Part shown: piece by piece, positions 1 to 7,414 of the stretch | How positions within the stretch are numbered: position 1 is the first letter of the stretch | Layout: each line of letters starts with the position of its first letter | Assembly: GCA_020024155.1 (NCBI GenBank) | Contig: JAHHUE010000059.1 | Location: forward strand, 1 to 9,509 | DNA length: 9,509 bases | Direction: 5' to 3' | From: Oscillospiraceae bacterium | GTDB lineage: Bacteria > Bacillota > Clostridia > Oscillospirales > Ruminococcaceae | The notes under the pieces: generated by a model | What the model was told of the DNA's origin: nothing | What the model saw: the letters and a program-made list of their open reading frames with translations, nothing else | The model's database searches: none | Made by a program: the position numbers and the translations under genes

Positions 1-52
1 CACCTGACTTTTAATCAGGGTGTCCGGAGTTCGAATCTCCGATAGCTCACCA
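1..52 (+). tRNA. tRNA-Lys (anticodon UUU), 5' end outside the window
   Basis: The 3' part of a tRNA is visible. The anticodon stem CCTGA/TCAGG encloses the loop CTTTTAA with anticodon TTT. The T arm CGGAG-TTCGAAT-CTCCG is fully paired. The acceptor strand ATAGCTC is followed by discriminator A and an encoded CCA at 50-52. About 24 bases of the 5' side, including the D arm, lie before the window. A strong terminator follows at once, so this is the last gene of its transcript. Confidence 0.95.
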
Positions 53-54
53 CA

Positions 55-81
55 AAGCCGTCCAATAGGACGGCTTTTTTT
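55..81 (+). terminator. Intrinsic terminator of tRNA-Lys(UUU)
   Basis: A perfect 9-bp GC-rich stem, AAGCCGTCC (55-63) with GGACGGCTT (68-76), has the loop AATA and runs directly into a T tract ending at 81. It starts three bases after the tRNA CCA. Confidence 0.93.
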
Positions 82-202
82 GCATATATGACAACCTTGT
101 AATATATAAAATAAAAGATATTGTTTTGCAGAAAAATATTTTTAAACAAAATAAAAATAGTATGAGAATGGGTACGCCCTATAAGGAAATTTTGAAAATA
201 CC

Positions 203-245
203 AAAAATAAAAATGGAAGGTATCTGTTTTGATACCCTCCATTTT
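203..245 (-). terminator. Terminator of the decayed NUDIX gene (minus strand)
   Basis: A 15-bp hairpin pairs 210-224 with 231-245 around a 6-base loop. The single non-Watson-Crick position (218/237) is A-C if read on the plus strand but G-U on the minus strand. The T-rich tail TATTTTT (209-203) also follows the stem only on the minus strand. It lies about 50 bases downstream of the NUDIX remnant's stop codon, which fits its original role. Confidence 0.8.
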
Positions 246-297
246 CTTTATAAAATGTCAGATTTATCGAAATTAGTCGAGCGTTCTATTATATTTA

Positions 298-771
298 TTA
301 TTCATACTCTGTTCGGATTATCAAATTTTCTGGTAAGTTAAAAATACTTTCCTTCAAAAATAAAGGATAGAAATACTCATCTTTTAGTCTGGTAAAATCC
401 AACCATTCATATTTGTTAATATGTTTTTTCTCGCATTGTAAACTGATTTCCCTTTGCCAAAAGATTAGTATCCGTAATGTCCATTAAAAAATAAATACAA
501 AGTTAATGATAGTGAAGCTGCTCAACATCCTCTGTGAAGAAAGCTTGATTTAACCATAATGGCCGATAATTCTTGGCACAATATCAAGTTATTCACGAAT
601 TTCTCTTAATACTGCTTCCTCGACAGTTTCACCCATTTTTACACGGCCAATGGGTAAATAAAAATAAGGCTACCTTTCATCGTGCATTTCCAGTATTTTA
701 TTATCAGAAATAATTATGGCACATACCCTATAATTAAATTTTTGATTATCGGTTTTGAAGGATATATCCAT
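298..771 (-). pseudogene. Decayed NUDIX hydrolase gene
   Basis: Read on the minus strand with repaired frames, this is a protein of about 158 residues, typical of the small clostridial NUDIX hydrolases. It starts at ATG 771-769 behind a GGAG site and opens MDISFKTDNQKFNYRVCAII. The NUDIX box is visible: G42, E48, R56-E57 and E60. The second Glu of the REUXEE core (codon 61) is TAA at 591-589, and the following Gly is Asp. Other lesions are TAG at 672-670, a frame change near 557 just before the conserved WLNQAFFTEDV, TAA at 505-503 where HELCIYF is expected, and a second frame change at the T6 run 424-429. The tail, YEWLDF...DEYFYPLFLK...FNLPENLIIRTEYE, ends at TAA 300-298. With the catalytic helix interrupted, no active product is expected. 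The family hydrolyses nucleoside diphosphate derivatives; the original substrate cannot be told. Confidence 0.9.
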
Positions 772-817
772 TTTCAAATATCTCCAATTTCAAAATTGCA
801 AATAACCTATCTGTTAG

Positions 818-904
818 AATAATTCGGATAGTTTTGATTGTCTATCAAGGCAAAATCTCCATACTGTATTGATTAGACTTTGCGTCCTCTTACTGAGCAT
901 ACCG
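818..904 (-). other. Possible decayed c-di-GMP-I (GEMM) riboswitch-like segment upstream of the NUDIX remnant
   Basis: On the minus strand, CTC-AGTAA-GAG (a short hairpin) is followed at once by GGACGCAAAG (887-878), then TCTAA, then TATGG, then a TTTTGCC tract. GGACGCAAAG after a short stem is the hallmark of the GEMM-I aptamer, and CUAA...UAUGG resembles its tetraloop receptor. However, the upstream GGCAAAC strand is not intact (CGGTATG instead) and the CC...GGG stem after CAAAG seems missing. A separate stem, 840-848 with 869-878, can also form. Either a broken aptamer beside a broken gene or chance resemblance; low confidence. Confidence 0.22.
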
Positions 905-1019
905 TTTTATTTTTTATCTTGAAAAATAAAATATTCTATATAAGTATTATATACTATAAATAAAATATAGTTAGCTATTAACTTTTTATCACATAATTAT
1001 TTAATATTACTTATTAAAT

Positions 1020-1559
1020 TTATTCAATTATATTTACGCCAAGACTTTTTATAACTTCAACAGAATATTTTTGCATATTGCCAATAGCAGCACAACTATC
1101 AAGATGGAGAGATATTTTTGCATTTTTAAAATATGTCTGGCAAAGAACTATATTGGATAAAACACAGATATTTGTTACAACTCCACAAAACTCAATTTCA
1201 TCAGGTTCGCCACCAAAAGCCTCTTCAATTGCATTTACAATTTTATCACTGCCAAAACCGTCTTTTTCCAAAATAATAATGTTAGGTCTTATCTCTTCTT
1301 CAAATACTTTAAGTTCTCCAAAAAGATTATGACCTTCTGTCCCTTTTATGCAGTGCTCAACTGGCAGAAATTTGCCCTCTCTGGTATTAAGATAATTTTC
1401 TGTGTGAGTATCCTTAGTAAAAACCACGAGATTGCCGTCATTAACGTTTTTGGCGACAAGAGCGTATATATTACCTGCAATGCTTTCACTTTGATTGAAA
1501 CCTAATGAGCCATCTACAAAATCATTTTGATAGTCAACAACAACTAAAACTTTTGACAT
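1020..1559 (-). CDS. Isochorismatase-family cysteine hydrolase, nicotinamidase-like
   Basis: The 179-residue product matches the family's usual length. The catalytic triad is in place: Asp9 in VVVDYQNDFVDG, Lys99 in LEKDGFGS and Cys132 in CGVVTNICV, preceded by the VVT segment that usually carries a cis peptide. Asp50 and His52 (KDTH), with His69 in EHCIKGTEGH, fit the metal site of nicotinamidases. That family deamidates nicotinamide to nicotinate for NAD salvage in the cytoplasm; related members cleave other amides, so the substrate is an inference. The start at 1559 is chosen because GAGGG lies 8-12 bases upstream and the family's N-terminal strand begins there. An open frame runs back to 1724 but would add hydrophobic, non-family sequence and overlap the fbp start. 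The gene is divergent from fbp. I see no convincing terminator downstream. Confidence 0.88.
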   Translation of the reverse strand: MSKVLVVVDYQNDFVDGSLGFNQSESIAGNIYALVAKNVNDGNLVVFTKDTHTENYLNTREGKFLPVEHCIKGTEGHNLFGELKVFEEEIRPNIIILEKDGFGSDKIVNAIEEAFGGEPDEIEFCGVVTNICVLSNIVLCQTYFKNAKISLHLDSCAAIGNMQKYSVEVIKSLGVNIIE

Positions 1560-1713
1560 ATATATCCCTCTCTTTTTAAATTGTATTATAATATAGTTAT
1601 AATATATCACACTGACGATATAAAAGTATATAGTTTTTGTATAACGTTTGCGATAAAAAAGAAAATATGGTACAGTTAAACAATAAGCATACTTCATAGA
1701 ATGGAGGACACAG
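1560..1713. promoter_or_regulatory. Divergent promoter region between the nicotinamidase-like gene and fbp
   Basis: On the minus strand TATAAT at 1590-1585 could serve the hydrolase gene, with a short leader of about 20 bases, but it has no good -35. On the plus strand TTTAAA (1575-1580), a 17-base spacer and TATAAT (1598-1603) could serve fbp with a leader of about 100 bases. The region is so AT-rich that chance matches are likely. No clear operator is visible. Confidence 0.35.
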
Positions 1714-3675
1714 ATGAATAGCAACTTGATTTATGAAAATTTAAAATACTTAAACCTGCTTTCAAAGGATTATCCAACAGTACAGCGTGCTGCAACAGAG
1801 ATTATAAGTTTGGAGTCACAGCTTAAATTGCCAAAAAGTACAGAACTGTATATGAGTGATATTCATGGTGAATACGAGGCGTTTAACCATATTTTAAACA
1901 ATGCGTCAGGTGTTATAAGAGAAAAAATAGATGTTGCTTTGGCAAAAGATACAACTTCGGAAGAAAATGCAGTTTATGCAAGTCTTATTTACTATCCAAT
2001 TCAGAAACTTGATGAAATAAAAAATACAGTAAGCGATATGACACAGTGGTACAGAACAACAATATATCGTCTTATTGAAGTTTGCAGACATATAGCAAGT
2101 AAAAATACTCGTCAATGGGTGCGTCAAGCGATACCAAAAGGGTATGAATTTATTATAGACGAACTTTTGCACGCACATTTTGAAGACCATAACAAAGAGG
2201 CATATTATAATCAATTTATATCAGCTATTATCGATACAAATACTGCTGATGATTTTATTGTTGCAATTTCAGATGTTATAAAAAGACTTGCTGTACATAA
2301 ATTACATATTGTAGGTGATATTTTTGACCGTGGAGCTAGACCGGATAAAATATTGGATAAGCTTATTAAACACCATTCAGTTGATATACAATGGGGCAAT
2401 CACGATGTATTGTGGATGTGTGGTGCAACAGGTAACTATCTTGGTGTTGCAAGTGTTGTAAGAATATGTGCAGCATACAATAATCTTGAAGTTTTGGAAT
2501 CAGGCTATGGTATAAATTTGCGTCCATTGGCTTTGTTTGCAGAAAAAGTATATGGAGATTGTCCTGCATTTATGCCAAAAGGGCTAAATCCTGATGATGA
2601 AGATGCAAAATTGGTTGCAAAGATACACAAAGCAATATCAATAATAATGTATAAATTACAGTGTCAGCTTATAAGAAGAAATCCCTGCTTTTTAATGGAA
2701 GACAAAGCACACTTATTACATATAAATTATAAAGACGGAACAATAGAAATAAACAGAAAGATATATAATCTTGTTGATAAGGATTTTCCTACCATTATAT
2801 TAAAAGACCCTGCAAAACTTACAGATGAAGAATCAGAACTTATAAAGAAACTTTCAAGAAGTTTTATAGAGTGTGAAAAATTACAAGAGCATATAAGATT
2901 TTTATACTCAAAAGGTTCTGCCTATAAAGTTGAAAACGGAATGTTGATGTTTCATGGTGCAATACCTCTTAACGAGGACGGAAGTTTCAGAGAAGTATTT
3001 ATTGACGGTAAACCCTATAAAGGTAAAGCTCTTATGGATTACTGTGATAAAATGGCTCGCATTGCATATTTTGGCGTTGACGGAACAAGAGAAAAAAGGC
3101 TGGGACAGGAACTGTTATGGTATATGTGGTGTGGAAAAAACAGTCCAATGTTTGGACGCAGTAATATGACAACATTTGAACATGTATTTTTAGATGTTCC
3201 GGAGCTTTCAGTTGAGAAAAAAGACCCATATTATGACCACTGGGAAGACAGTGTTGTGGCAGAAAAAATTCTTGCAGAGTTTGGTCTTGAAGGCCCTATG
3301 TGCCGTATTATAAATGGGCATGTGCCAATAAAAAGCAAAAACGGAGAAAGTCCAATAAAAGCAAATGGCAAAATAATTGTAATAGACGGTGGTTTTTGTC
3401 AGGCATATCACAGTAAAACAGGAATTGCAGGATATACAATGGTTTACTCATCAAGAGGGTTGTCACTGCGTGCACATCAGCCTTTTGAAAGCTTGGAAAA
3501 GGTTGTTTTGGAAAACAGCGACATTAAAAGCAAGGTTGATGTATTTGAAACTATGAAAAAAAGAATGCTTGTTGAAGATACAGACCACGGAAAGTTTGTA
3601 AAATCTGTGATAGCTGACCTTAAATTATTGATACAAGCTTATCAATTGGGTATAATAAAAGAACATAAAAACTAA
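1714..3675 (+). CDS. fbp: Fructose-1,6-bisphosphatase, class III
   Basis: The 653-residue product hydrolyses fructose 1,6-bisphosphate to fructose 6-phosphate, the committed step of gluconeogenesis, in the cytoplasm. Length and motifs match the Bacillota-specific class III enzyme, which has a calcineurin-like metallophosphatase core. Visible metal-site motifs are SDIHGE (Asp49, His51), GDIFDRG (Asp202, Asp205), GNHD (Asn229, His230), FHGAIP (His414) and NGHVP (His536), followed by DGGF (558-561). The family is Mn-dependent; in Bacillus it is activated by phosphoenolpyruvate. The start follows GGAGG 8-12 bases upstream. The next gene begins 15 bases after the stop with no terminator between, so the two should be co-transcribed. 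No damage is seen. Confidence 0.97.
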   Translation: MNSNLIYENLKYLNLLSKDYPTVQRAATEIISLESQLKLPKSTELYMSDIHGEYEAFNHILNNASGVIREKIDVALAKDTTSEENAVYASLIYYPIQKLDEIKNTVSDMTQWYRTTIYRLIEVCRHIASKNTRQWVRQAIPKGYEFIIDELLHAHFEDHNKEAYYNQFISAIIDTNTADDFIVAISDVIKRLAVHKLHIVGDIFDRGARPDKILDKLIKHHSVDIQWGNHDVLWMCGATGNYLGVASVVRICAAYNNLEVLESGYGINLRPLALFAEKVYGDCPAFMPKGLNPDDEDAKLVAKIHKAISIIMYKLQCQLIRRNPCFLMEDKAHLLHINYKDGTIEINRKIYNLVDKDFPTIILKDPAKLTDEESELIKKLSRSFIECEKLQEHIRFLYSKGSAYKVENGMLMFHGAIPLNEDGSFREVFIDGKPYKGKALMDYCDKMARIAYFGVDGTREKRLGQELLWYMWCGKNSPMFGRSNMTTFEHVFLDVPELSVEKKDPYYDHWEDSVVAEKILAEFGLEGPMCRIINGHVPIKSKNGESPIKANGKIIVIDGGFCQAYHSKTGIAGYTMVYSSRGLSLRAHQPFESLEKVVLENSDIKSKVDVFETMKKRMLVEDTDHGKFVKSVIADLKLLIQAYQLGIIKEHKN

Positions 3676-3690
3676 AAGAGGTCTTATATT

Positions 3691-5406
3691 ATGAAAAAAA
3701 TAACCCGTACTGCATATTTGGCTGCAACCATATTTTTTGTGGTAAATGCCATTTCTGCAAGATTAAACTTTAACCCTTTATATCCGGGAACAGCATTTTT
3801 CTACTGTGTAATGCTCACAGTTTATGTTGCTATCTGGGTTATAAATAAAGCAGGTAAACTTATATTCAGAAAGTTGGATACAGGCTCAGTTGCAGTTGAC
3901 TTTGAACGAAAAGCACCTTTTCCAAAATTTCCAATCTTTTTAGTTGTGGCAGCATGGGCTGCTTATGCAATTGTTACAGTTGGTTCAAGTGTTTTATTTA
4001 ATGTTTCTGCATTTAGAGACCAGATGCCAGACTATCGTGTTGGTAATTTCAGCGAAGAAGTTCAAGTTATTGACGCAGAGAAAATTCCTATTGTTGATAA
4101 GGATTTAGCAAAGAAAATTGCAGAAAAGAAACTTGGTGAAAAACCATCTCTTGGCAGTCAGGTTGTTCTTGGAGAACCAACGGTTCAAACAGTTAAAGAT
4201 GAGCTGGTATGGGTTATTCCGTTGCAACACTCAGGCTTTTTCAAATGGCTTACAAATATGAGCGGTACTCCTGGTTACATCGTTGTATCAGCAACAAACA
4301 GTCAAGATGTAAAATATGTTGATGATTATAAAATTAAATATCAGCCAAATGCTTATTTTTTAGATGACCTTACATTCCACACAAGATATACAGCTGCACC
4401 ACTTACAGGTGTAACAGATTACAGCTTTGAGCTTGATGATGACGGTGTGCCTCACTGGGTTATCACAACTTACAAATATACAAGAGGTTTCTCACTTCCG
4501 GAGGCAACAGGTGCAATTATTATGGATGCACAGACTGGCGAAAGCACAAGATACGCTCTTGAAGATGTTCCATCATGGGTTGACCGTGTTCAGCCGGAAG
4601 AGTTTATACTTACACAGATAAATAATAAAGGTCGCTATGTTCATGGTATTTTTAACTTTTCAGATAAAGATAAATATCAAACAAGTCGTGGCGATATAGT
4701 TGTTTACAACAATGGCAGATGCTATCTCTTTACAGGTATAACCTCCGTTGGTTCTGATGAAAGCGCTATCGGATTTATTATGGTTGATATGGTTACAAAA
4801 GAACCTGTTATGTATCAAATGGCTGGTGCAACAGAATATGCAGCACAAAAGAGTGCCCAAGGTAAAGTTCAGCAGTATGGATACTATGCATCGTTCCCAC
4901 TTATAATAAACTATGAGGGTACACCAACTTACTTTATGACACTTAAAGATGCAGATGGACTTATTAAACAGTATGCTTATGTATCTGTAAAAGACTTCCT
5001 TGTTGTTGGTACTGGCGAAAGTGTACAAGATGCAAAACTCAACTATGAAAAAGCACTTAGACAAAATCCAAGCTCTAACGAAGATTTGAATGACCAAAAT
5101 CATTCAGAAATATCAGGTGTTGTATATAGAATAAATCAAGAAATTGTAGCAGGTGAAACAGTTTATCGTTTTATTCTTGAAGAAAGAAAGGATATTGTTT
5201 TTGAAGCTCGTGGAACTGTAAACGAAATGCTTTCACTTACAAAAGAAGGTGATAGTGTAAAAGTTAAGTTCAGAGAAAGTCTTGCACCAATTAAAGATGT
5301 TGTAATATTTGAAAATACTGGTTTTGCTGAAATTGAAAAATTTATAGACCACACTCCAATTGAAGAACCGGTGAATGAACATACAGAACAAAAGCCACAG
5401 GTATAA
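3691..5406 (+). CDS. Membrane-anchored protein with large outer domain, function unknown
   Basis: The 571-residue product starts behind AGAGG. Three hydrophobic helices are visible at about 7-25, 33-52 and 81-104. The loop between helices 2 and 3 (53-80) is rich in Lys and Arg, so by the positive-inside rule it is cytoplasmic and residues from about 105 to the end lie outside the membrane. Within the outer part, about 133-205 (VDKDLAKKIAEKKLG, then alternating strands) looks like a PepSY-type fold. A short beta-rich module at about 474-550 could be an OB-like barrel, and the last 20 residues are Glu/Pro-rich. I recall similar unassigned proteins in Clostridia but no proven function. No catalytic motif is evident. 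Co-transcription with fbp is likely but gives no obvious functional link. The gene ends just before a strong hairpin terminator. Confidence 0.85.
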   Translation: MKKITRTAYLAATIFFVVNAISARLNFNPLYPGTAFFYCVMLTVYVAIWVINKAGKLIFRKLDTGSVAVDFERKAPFPKFPIFLVVAAWAAYAIVTVGSSVLFNVSAFRDQMPDYRVGNFSEEVQVIDAEKIPIVDKDLAKKIAEKKLGEKPSLGSQVVLGEPTVQTVKDELVWVIPLQHSGFFKWLTNMSGTPGYIVVSATNSQDVKYVDDYKIKYQPNAYFLDDLTFHTRYTAAPLTGVTDYSFELDDDGVPHWVITTYKYTRGFSLPEATGAIIMDAQTGESTRYALEDVPSWVDRVQPEEFILTQINNKGRYVHGIFNFSDKDKYQTSRGDIVVYNNGRCYLFTGITSVGSDESAIGFIMVDMVTKEPVMYQMAGATEYAAQKSAQGKVQQYGYYASFPLIINYEGTPTYFMTLKDADGLIKQYAYVSVKDFLVVGTGESVQDAKLNYEKALRQNPSSNEDLNDQNHSEISGVVYRINQEIVAGETVYRFILEERKDIVFEARGTVNEMLSLTKEGDSVKVKFRESLAPIKDVVIFENTGFAEIEKFIDHTPIEEPVNEHTEQKPQV

Positions 5407-5435
5407 TAAAGACTTAATAAGTTGATTATAAAAAT

Positions 5436-5482
5436 AATAAGCAATGCATAAACCTTAAATGGTCTTGCATTGCTTATTTTAT
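5436..5482. terminator. Bidirectional terminator between convergent operons
   Basis: A perfect 13-bp stem pairs 5436-5448 with 5466-5478 (AATAAGCAATGCA and its complement). The loop contains a further ACC/GGT pairing. It is followed by TTATTG on the plus strand and by ATTTTTA on the minus strand. It lies 30 bases after the end of the fbp-operon membrane gene, and could also stop read-through from the minus-strand ECF gene. Confidence 0.8.
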
Positions 5483-5496
5483 TGTAAAATATTTTA

Positions 5497-5536
5497 AAGA
5501 TAAAAAGAGATGTAACCACTTGATTATATCTCTTTT
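5497..5536 (-). terminator. Probable terminator of the S1 ECF gene
   Basis: A 12-bp stem, 5503-5514 with 5525-5536, lies 16 bases downstream of the minus-strand stop codon. On that strand it is followed by a T-rich run (TATCTTT). The one imperfect pair (5512/5527) is A-C in the minus-strand RNA but G-U in the plus-strand RNA, so the assignment to the minus strand rests on position and tail rather than on stem quality. Confidence 0.55.
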
Positions 5537-5551
5537 ATTGAGGAGTTAATA

Positions 5552-6109
5552 TTATTTTATTGAAATTTTTGCTTTTCGTAGTGCCGGTACAATCATATAG
5601 TACAAAATTACAGAAACAACCATTGCAAGCAATGCGTTTATAAGACTTGTTGTACCTTTTGTAATAAGAACACCGGCAACTGTCTGCCATGGATTTTTTA
5701 TTATAAGATATTCAAATATAAATGTTTTTCCAAGATAAAGAACAACATAACTTAATGAACCAATTACAGCGGCAACAATAACTTTAAACTTTGTTTTATC
5801 GCCTTTACTTAATATAAGTCCTGCAACATAAGCCATAGCAAATTTCATAATAAATGTTATCCAAAATTCTCGGGCATAGTTTGGGTCCATAAGGTCAAAA
5901 ATTGCACCACCAATACCGGCAGCAAAACCACCTGACACCGGACCAAAAATTAAACCACCAAGAATACACATTACATTGCCAAGGTGAATTCTTGTAGGGC
6001 CAAGAGGTGTTGGAATTTTTGGCAGTTGCAAGTTATTTCCAACAAAAACCAGTGCAGCCATAACACCAATCATTGCTAAATCTTTTACAGTAAATTTCTT
6101 ATTGTTCAT
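5552..6109 (-). CDS. ECF transporter S component (S1), possibly for a vitamin B6-type substrate
   Basis: The 185-residue hydrophobic protein has about six membrane helices, the size and layout of the substrate-binding S subunit of energy-coupling factor vitamin transporters. Helix 1 (about 10-25) carries GVMAA, a GxxxA variant of the AxxxA motif by which S subunits dock on EcfT. The segment IPTPLG-TRIHLGNVMCILGGLIFGP (33-57), followed by a Gly/Ala-rich helix and FDLMDP, is typical of the ECF-ribofla-type S family. No EcfA or EcfT gene is nearby, so a shared (group II) energising module is expected. The start follows GAAGG about 8 bases upstream. The gene has its own promoter with a site shared with the S2 operon. 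Lying beside a MocR/PdxR-type regulator suggests pyridoxine-like cargo, but riboflavin, pantothenate or thiamine precursors cannot be excluded. Confidence 0.85.
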   Translation of the reverse strand: MNNKKFTVKDLAMIGVMAALVFVGNNLQLPKIPTPLGPTRIHLGNVMCILGGLIFGPVSGGFAAGIGGAIFDLMDPNYAREFWITFIMKFAMAYVAGLILSKGDKTKFKVIVAAVIGSLSYVVLYLGKTFIFEYLIIKNPWQTVAGVLITKGTTSLINALLAMVVSVILYYMIVPALRKAKISIK

Positions 6110-6149
6110 AGTGGATACCTTCTTTTTGTAAACGATTATTTATAATTTA

Positions 6150-6155
6150 ATTATA
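6150..6155 (-). promoter_or_regulatory. -10 box of the S1 ECF gene
   Basis: A perfect TATAAT (6155-6150, minus strand) lies about 40 bases before the start codon. The sequence 17 bases upstream (ATTTAT) is a poor -35 element, as expected of a promoter that needs an activator. The conserved operator ends right at this position. Confidence 0.6.
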
Positions 6156-6173
6156 CAGCATATTGGTATTAAA

Positions 6174-6210
6174 TAAATATCCAAAAAAGAAAGTTTTTAT
6201 ATAACCAGAT
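6174..6210 (-). promoter_or_regulatory. Operator copy 1, probable MocR-family binding site before S1
   Basis: This 37-bp element reads ATCTGGTTATATAAAA ... TTTTTTGGATATTTA on the minus strand. It matches 34 of 37 positions of the element at 9244-9280 before the S2 operon. Two similar boxes, CTGGTTATATA and TTGGATATTTA (8 of 11 identical), stand in direct repeat 24 bp apart, a layout seen for MocR-type activators. The distal 14 bp overlap the last codons and stop codon of the MocR gene. The proximal end abuts the -35 position. Confidence 0.7.
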
Positions 6211-7297
6211 TTTTTCTGTTTTTTCTTCTTGCTCTTCGTACACGATTTATATGTCGTTCAAAATCACCATTATTTATAAGCTCAGAAAGTACATATTGCT
6301 CAAAAACCGGAACAGTACAAGAGTAAAATCCGATTTTTTTCTCAAATTCATAAAGTAAATCTGTTGGCAAAACCATATAACCAACCCTCATAGACGGAGC
6401 AATTGTTTCTGAAAATGTGTTAAGATATATAACAGGACAGTTTTTTGCAAGAGAGAAAACAGTATCATCATTTTTGGAGGAAACAGTTAGTTCGCTGTCG
6501 TAGTTGTCTTCTATAATATATCCGTTTCTTTTTTCAGCCCATCGTATATACTCATATCTTTTGGAAACAGTTGCAGTTATACCACTTGGAAAACTGTTAA
6601 AAGGGGTTATATGCAAAACAGTTGCGTTGGAATTTTCAAGCTCGGTTGTTTTAATTCCGTCATTGCCCATTTTTAACATCTGACATTCTATTCCATTTGA
6701 AGAATATACTTTGCGTATTTTATCATAAGACGGATTTTCAATGGCAAAAGTTCTGTCCTTACCTAAAAGTAAAGCAATTAAGCTATAAAGATATTCAGCA
6801 CCAGCGCCAATAATTATTTGCTCAGGTTTTACATTGATTCCACAGGAACGCATAAGATAAGCCGATATTGCACTCTTTAATTGTGGACATCCATGATTTG
6901 GAGATTTCATTAAAATATGTTCTCCGTAGTCCATTAAAACTTTACGCATAGTTTTTGCCATAACAGAAAAAGGAAACTCACTTTTTGTGTTATGGTCATT
7001 GTTTTTTTTTGTTGGAATATTTACAGATATATTTTCTTGATTTGATAAGAAATCGCTTTCTTTATATATAACAAAATATCCACTTCTCTGTCTTGGCTCT
7101 ATATAACCTTCATCACAAAGAATAGCATAAGCGTGTTGGGTTGTAATAACGCTTATGCCGATGTCATCGGATAAGGTTCTTTTGGAGGGAAGTTTTGTAC
7201 CATAAGTGTATATGCCAGTTACAATATCTTTTTTCAGTTGCTCATATAATTGCATATAAGCTGTTTTACCAGATATTTCTGAAATATGATAATTCAT
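6197..7297 (-). CDS. MocR/PdxR-type transcriptional regulator, C-terminally truncated and lacking the PLP lysine
   Basis: The 366-residue protein begins with a GntR-type winged helix (about 11-78: YMQLYEQLKKDIVTGIY, then LPSKRTLSDDIGIS, then YIEPRQRSGYFV). A short linker and a fold-type-I aminotransferase domain (from about 108) follow. This is the MocR architecture, whose members usually bind pyridoxal phosphate and control B6 or GABA metabolism. Recognisable PLP-site parts remain: GAGAEYLY (164-171), TPFNSFPSG (231-239) and EDNYDSE with Asp264 and Tyr266. The Schiff-base lysine of the usual TFSKT is Glu297 (GAA, 6409-6407). The protein stops about 100 residues short, at RRKNRKNLVI, so the C-terminal subdomain with the substrate-binding Arg (R430 in GabR) is absent. 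Only 87 bases separate its stop from the next gene, so the tail is deleted rather than frameshifted. It may be a dead gene or an effector-blind regulator. It has its own promoter and an AAGGA site. Confidence 0.85.
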   Translation of the reverse strand: MNYHISEISGKTAYMQLYEQLKKDIVTGIYTYGTKLPSKRTLSDDIGISVITTQHAYAILCDEGYIEPRQRSGYFVIYKESDFLSNQENISVNIPTKKNNDHNTKSEFPFSVMAKTMRKVLMDYGEHILMKSPNHGCPQLKSAISAYLMRSCGINVKPEQIIIGAGAEYLYSLIALLLGKDRTFAIENPSYDKIRKVYSSNGIECQMLKMGNDGIKTTELENSNATVLHITPFNSFPSGITATVSKRYEYIRWAEKRNGYIIEDNYDSELTVSSKNDDTVFSLAKNCPVIYLNTFSETIAPSMRVGYMVLPTDLLYEFEKKIGFYSCTVPVFEQYVLSELINNGDFERHINRVRRARRKNRKNLVI

Positions 7298-7344
7298 TAG
7301 AATATATATTTCCTTTCAGTGTAAGAATTTAACGCATTATTTTT

Positions 7345-7372
7345 ATTATATTATCTAAATAAATTTTTGCAA
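7345..7372 (-). promoter_or_regulatory. Promoter of the MocR-type regulator
   Basis: TTGCAA (7372-7367), a 16-base spacer and a perfect TATAAT (7350-7345) lie on the minus strand about 50 bases before the start codon, just after the terminator of the preceding peptidase gene. No copy of the shared operator is present here, so autoregulation through that motif is not apparent. Confidence 0.6.
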
Positions 7373-7410
7373 ATAAAAATCCCCTTCTATAAAAATAGTA
7401 AGAGGATTTT
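7371..7410 (-). terminator. Terminator of the S2-peptidase operon
   Basis: An 11-bp stem pairs 7376-7386 with 7400-7410. Its one irregular pair is U-G on the minus strand but C-A on the plus strand, and the T-rich tail (TTTT-TATTT) is on the minus side. It lies 5 bases after the M24 stop codon. This separates the operon from the regulator gene. Confidence 0.75.
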
Positions 7411-7414
7411 AATA

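Noticed and set aside
126..341. Open frame of 71 codons on the plus strand in the left gap
   Set aside because: It has no clear ribosome binding site, a low-complexity Lys/Ile-rich product, and it runs through the terminator hairpin and the end of the NUDIX remnant on the other strand.
905..931. Hairpin TTTTATTTTT/AAAAATAAAA as a terminator of the nicotinamidase-like gene
   Set aside because: The stem is AT only, lies about 90 bases downstream of the stop, and no T tract follows it on the minus strand.
1560..1724. N-terminal extension of the nicotinamidase-like protein to an upstream ATG
   Set aside because: The extra residues are hydrophobic and not family-like, overlap the fbp start and its ribosome binding site, and a good GAGGG site supports the start at 1559.
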